34,464 nucleotides of DNA from Pseudomonas putida (GTDB lineage Bacteria > Pseudomonadota > Gammaproteobacteria > Pseudomonadales > Pseudomonadaceae), in the NCBI RefSeq assembly GCF_001941965.1, contig NZ_MKZO01000048.1:1-34464 (forward strand), in the 5' to 3' direction. Both the position numbers and the translations under genes were made by a program. Below the pieces are notes generated by a model, which worked only from the letters and a program-made list of their open reading frames with translations, was not told the DNA's origin and did not search any database. Positions 32,028 to 34,464 of this stretch are shown here, piece after piece (the stretch's first letter is position 1; each line of letters starts with the position of its first letter).

Positions 32028-32741
32028 TCAGGCCGCCACGCTGGCGGTGAACAGGTAGCCGGTGCCGTGGATGGTGATGATCAGTTGCGGCTCGGCCGGG
32101 TCGTCGTGCAGCTTGCGCCGCAGGCGGCCCACCAGCACATCGATGGAGCGGTCGTTGGGGACCCATTCGCGGTTGCGGATCTGGTCCATCAACTGGTCGC
32201 GGGTCAGGGTATGGCCGCTGTTGCGCAGGAACACGCTGAGCAACTGGAACTCGCCATGGGTCAGCAGGGTTTCGCCTCCGCGTGGGTCGATCAGGCGGCG
32301 GCGGTCACTGTCCAGGGCCCAGTCGGCGAACTGCTTGAGGGCGTGGCTGGTGTTTTTCGGCTGGTTGGCCTGGGCGCAACGGACGCGGCGCACCAGGTTC
32401 TTGGCACGGGACACCAGTTCACGGGGGTTGAGAGGCTTGATCACATAGTCGTCGGCGCCGCATTCGAGGCCGACAATACGGTCGATATCGTCGTTGCGCC
32501 CGGTGATCAGGATGATGCCGACTTCCGAGCGCACCCGCAGTTCACGGGTCAGGGTCAGGCCGTCCTTGCCCGGCAGGCGGATATCCAGCAGCACCAGGTC
32601 GACCACATGGCTGCCCAGGAAGGCCTCGGCGCCTTCGGCGGTATCGGCACAGTGGACGTCATAACCTTCCTGGGACAGGTAGGCGTGCAGCAGGTCGCGA
32701 ATCAACGGATCGTCGTCGACGATCAGTACCCGAGGCGTCAT
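32028..32741 (-). CDS. aruR: OmpR-family response regulator AruR
   Basis: A 237-residue transcriptional regulator. The receiver has D9/D10/D11, phospho-acceptor D53 in LVLLDIRLPGKDG and Lys in DYVIKPLNPREL. The C-terminal winged helix (about 140-237) has LTHGEFQLLSVFLRNSGHTLTRDQLMD, DRSIDVLVGRLRRKL and TIHGTGYLF (read in parts); similarity to TorR is evident, matching the TorS-like kinase downstream. It is first in the aruR/binding protein/aruS unit. In P. aeruginosa AruR with AruS activates the arginine transaminase genes, and the dyad at 27200-27236 is a possible target here. The ribosome site (AAGAGA) is weak. Confidence 0.88.
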   Translation of the reverse strand: MTPRVLIVDDDPLIRDLLHAYLSQEGYDVHCADTAEGAEAFLGSHVVDLVLLDIRLPGKDGLTLTRELRVRSEVGIILITGRNDDIDRIVGLECGADDYVIKPLNPRELVSRAKNLVRRVRCAQANQPKNTSHALKQFADWALDSDRRRLIDPRGGETLLTHGEFQLLSVFLRNSGHTLTRDQLMDQIRNREWVPNDRSIDVLVGRLRRKLHDDPAEPQLIITIHGTGYLFTASVAA

Positions 32742-32817
32742 TGCGGTTGTCTCTTGTTATGGCTGTAGGACTTTTCACACGCGCTGGCAGCGTACTCGCT
32801 GTTGAACGGGTGATCAA

Positions 32818-33459
32818 CTAGCCTTCGGGCAAGGTGAAGCGTCGGCGTCCGCCGGCTTGCAGGCCGTCGACCCAGGCTTCGCAGATCTGCACGCCCTGCT
32901 CCGGGGTGAAGGTCCCGGGGTTCAGCCCGGACTCCAGCCACAAGCCGTCGAGCAAGGCGCTCAGGCTGATGGCCGCGAGGTCGGCGTCGAAGCGTTCCCA
33001 GTTGTCTTCCCGGGCCAGTTCGCCCAGTGCGCGGCTGAGGGTGCCGCGGTACTCACCGTAGGAATGATCGTGCACCTGGTTGATCGCCTCGGCGGTCTTC
33101 ACTGCGCCCCAGAAGGCCAGCCAGGCATCCAGCAGTTGCGGGTCGAGCAGTTCCTCGCAGAAGGACGCCTGGAAGAACGCCGACAAGCGCTCCCGGGCAT
33201 TCGGCGCAGCCCGGTCCATGGCCTCGCGCAGCAGACCCATGACCCGGCCGGTCACGGCCAGGTAGGCCTCGGCCACCAATTCGTCCTTCCCCGAATAGTG
33301 ATGGCTGATCAACCCCACCGAGACGCCGGCCTCGGCGGAAATCTTGCGGATCGACGCCCCCTGGAAGCCATGCTGCTTGAGGCAGGCCAGGGTCGCCTCG
33401 ACCAGATTGGCCTTGCGGGCTTCGGGGAGCATGCGTTGGTAGCGGGCTTCCTGGTTCAT
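32818..33459 (-). CDS. TetR-family regulator, BetI-like
   Basis: A 213-residue repressor. The helix-turn-helix occupies residues 15-60: TLACLKQHGFQGASIRKISAEAGVSVGLISHHYSGKDEL (read in parts), where VSVGLISHHYSGKDEL is close to BetI. The C-terminal ligand domain resembles TetR_C BetI (LDAWLAFWGAVKTAEAINQVH). BetI responds to choline, but there are no betaine genes here. It is divergent from the enoyl-CoA isomerase gene across 104 bp, which contains a CTGTACAG palindrome at 33492-33499, so control of that gene and perhaps itself is the simplest view. The gap to aruR is 76 bp, on the same strand, so read-through into the sensor operon is possible. Confidence 0.85.
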   Translation of the reverse strand: MNQEARYQRMLPEARKANLVEATLACLKQHGFQGASIRKISAEAGVSVGLISHHYSGKDELVAEAYLAVTGRVMGLLREAMDRAAPNARERLSAFFQASFCEELLDPQLLDAWLAFWGAVKTAEAINQVHDHSYGEYRGTLSRALGELAREDNWERFDADLAAISLSALLDGLWLESGLNPGTFTPEQGVQICEAWVDGLQAGGRRRFTLPEG

Positions 33460-33563
33460 CGGTGCTCTCGTTGTTGTGCCGGACTGAACGACTGTACAGC
33501 AAGGCGAACCCCGTGATAAACCGTGCCGGGCAAATGCCCCCACAAACACAAGAAGCGGCTGCC

Positions 33564-34310
33564 ATGACTGACCTGATTCTCCACGCTCTCGACCAGGGTT
33601 TGCTGACCCTCACCCTGAACCGCCCCGACAAGCTCAATGCCCTGAATGCCGAGATGTACCGCCAGCTTGGCGAGCGGCTGATGGCGGCTGAGCAGGATCC
33701 GCAGATCGAGGTCATCCTGATTACCGGCGGCAGCAGTTGTTTTAGTGCTGGCAATGACTTGCATGACTTTCTTGATAATCCGCCCGAGGATCGCGAGCAC
33801 CCTGTGTTTCGCCTGATGCGCGTGGTGCTGGGCTTGCGCAAGCCACTGATTGCGGCGGTGAACGGGCCGGCGATCGGGATCGGCACCACCTTGCTGCTGC
33901 ATTGCGATCAGGTGGTGGTGTCGAAAGGAGCGAAGCTGCGGATGCCGTTTGCGCCATTGGGATTGTGTCCTGAGTTCGGCTCCAGCCTGTTGCTGCCACG
34001 TTTGCTCGGGCATGTGCGGGCAGCGCGGCTGCTGCTGGGCAATGAGGCGTTGAATGGCCAGCAGGCGGTGGATTGGGGGCTGGCCAGCGAGGTGCATGAA
34101 GATGGCGACGCCTGCCTGGAAGCGGCCCGGGCCCTGGCCAGGCGTTGGCAACGGATGCCGCAGGAGGCGCTGCGGATCAGCAAGGAGTTGCTCAAGGCGG
34201 GGGATCGTGAGGTGCTGGCGGCGGTGGTCGAGCGGGAGAGCCGGTGCTTTATCGAGCGGCTGAAGACGGTGGAGGCCCGGGCGGCGTTGCAGGCCTTGGT
34301 ACAGCGTTGA
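33564..34310 (+). CDS. Enoyl-CoA isomerase-type crotonase (ECI2-like)
   Basis: A 248-residue crotonase. LILHALDQGLLTLTLNRPDKLNALNAEM and FSAGNDLHDF are family hallmarks. At the active site, VNGPAIGIGTTLLLHCD lacks the first hydratase Glu (Thr instead), while MPFAPLGLCPEFGSSLLLPR keeps a Glu in CPEFGSS, the position used by delta3,delta2-enoyl-CoA isomerases of the ECI2 group. An isomerase for unsaturated fatty acid or related CoA esters is thus likely. ATG 33564 is chosen by homology of the N-terminus; the frame is open further upstream but lacks a ribosome site. Likely controlled by the divergent TetR regulator. Confidence 0.83.
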   Translation: MTDLILHALDQGLLTLTLNRPDKLNALNAEMYRQLGERLMAAEQDPQIEVILITGGSSCFSAGNDLHDFLDNPPEDREHPVFRLMRVVLGLRKPLIAAVNGPAIGIGTTLLLHCDQVVVSKGAKLRMPFAPLGLCPEFGSSLLLPRLLGHVRAARLLLGNEALNGQQAVDWGLASEVHEDGDACLEAARALARRWQRMPQEALRISKELLKAGDREVLAAVVERESRCFIERLKTVEARAALQALVQR

Positions 34311-34317
34311 CAGTTCC

Positions 34318-34334
34318 GGCCCTATCGCCGGCAA
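34318..34334. repeat. Truncated REP at the IS boundary
   Basis: GGCCCTATCGCCGGCAA matches the start of the REP at 27328 (one base different), then the similarity stops abruptly before CGC and TGTTCTGG. The rest of a REP is missing, as expected if the IS element inserted into it or next to it. Confidence 0.6.
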
Positions 34335-34337
34335 CGC

Positions 34338-34464
34338 TGTTCTGGTCAAGTTTTTCCGGACACCGATTACGGTGATCAGGCCGCCTGCTGCTCCATAGCT
34401 ATCGGCGACAAGTAATTGTTGTGGCTGTGGAGCCTGACTCGGTTGTATCGCATGAAGAAGCTGG
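34338..34464 (-). mobile_element. End of an IS3-family insertion sequence (continues beyond window)
   Basis: The element's terminus reads TGTTCTGGTCAAGTTTTTCC on the plus strand, i.e. it ends CA-3' on the transposase strand, the TG...CA type of IS3-family ends. The transposase reading frame begins 38 bp inside it and runs off the window. The exact boundary (34335-34340) cannot be fixed without the other end or target duplication. Confidence 0.75.
34376..34464 (-). CDS. IS3-family transposase OrfB, C-terminal fragment (cut by window edge)
   Basis: Twenty-nine codons are visible, ending MEQQAA before TGA. The segment RYNRVRLHSHNNYLSP matches the conserved C-terminus of IS3-family DDE transposases (YNxxRxHSxxxYLSP). 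The catalytic DDE residues lie outside the window, so whether the gene is intact is unknown. It is read leftward, toward the REP remnant. Confidence 0.85.
   Translation of the reverse strand, partial: SFFMRYNRVRLHSHNNYLSPIAMEQQAA

Overview
The window reads as a chromosomal segment of a fluorescent Pseudomonas (P. fluorescens/P. putida-like). The evidence is high GC with strong GC3 bias, REP repeats of two classes, the arginine transaminase (aruHI/aruRS) locus, a dksA2-dihydroorotase pair under a Zur-type box, and a type VI secretion PAAR/DUF6402 island. No rRNA, tRNA or CRISPR array was seen.

Layout. 1-4.6 kb: an OmpR-type response regulator and its histidine kinase (kinase cut by the window edge), divergent from an operon for a PepSY protein, a b-type cytochrome and an inner-membrane phosphoethanolamine transferase. 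A CTAAG-N6-TTAAG box lies between them. 4.7-6.2 kb: fetAB-like ABC exporter. 6.3-7.6 kb: three small genes (a stand-alone FecR N-terminal domain, an acidic hypothetical protein, a DUF3077/DUF6124-like protein); the last is preceded by about 260 nt that fold into a striking multi-helix RNA. 7.7-11.4 kb: dksA2 and pyrQ, both of zinc-sparing type, read leftward from a Zur box, with a divergent SbmA/YddA-like ABC protein. 11.5-15 kb: a potF-like binding protein, a class III aminotransferase and a LuxR regulator in one leftward operon. 15.1-18 kb: REP inverted repeat, then PAAR, DUF6402 effector and two homologous candidate immunity proteins; base composition drops sharply inside the effector gene. 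18-27.1 kb: a seven-gene leftward operon (crotonase, acyl-CoA dehydrogenase, NDP-forming acyl-CoA synthetase, aruI, aruH, aldehyde dehydrogenase, quinone reductase) with a plausible promoter and an upstream dyad. 27.4-32.7 kb: amino acid permease and the regulatory set aruR, a periplasmic binding protein and hybrid kinase aruS. 32.8-34.3 kb: TetR regulator divergent from an enoyl-CoA isomerase. The right edge holds the end of an IS3-family element inserted in or beside a REP.

How it works together. AruR/AruS with the binding protein probably sense arginine or a related compound. AruH and AruI convert L-arginine through 2-ketoarginine to 4-guanidinobutyraldehyde, and the embedded aldehyde dehydrogenase could make 4-guanidinobutyrate. 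Three acyl-CoA enzymes in the same operon suggest, without proof, a CoA-dependent fate for that acid or a related one. The most notable non-coding signals are the structured RNA at about 7.0-7.25 kb, the Zur box and the dyad in front of the aru operon.
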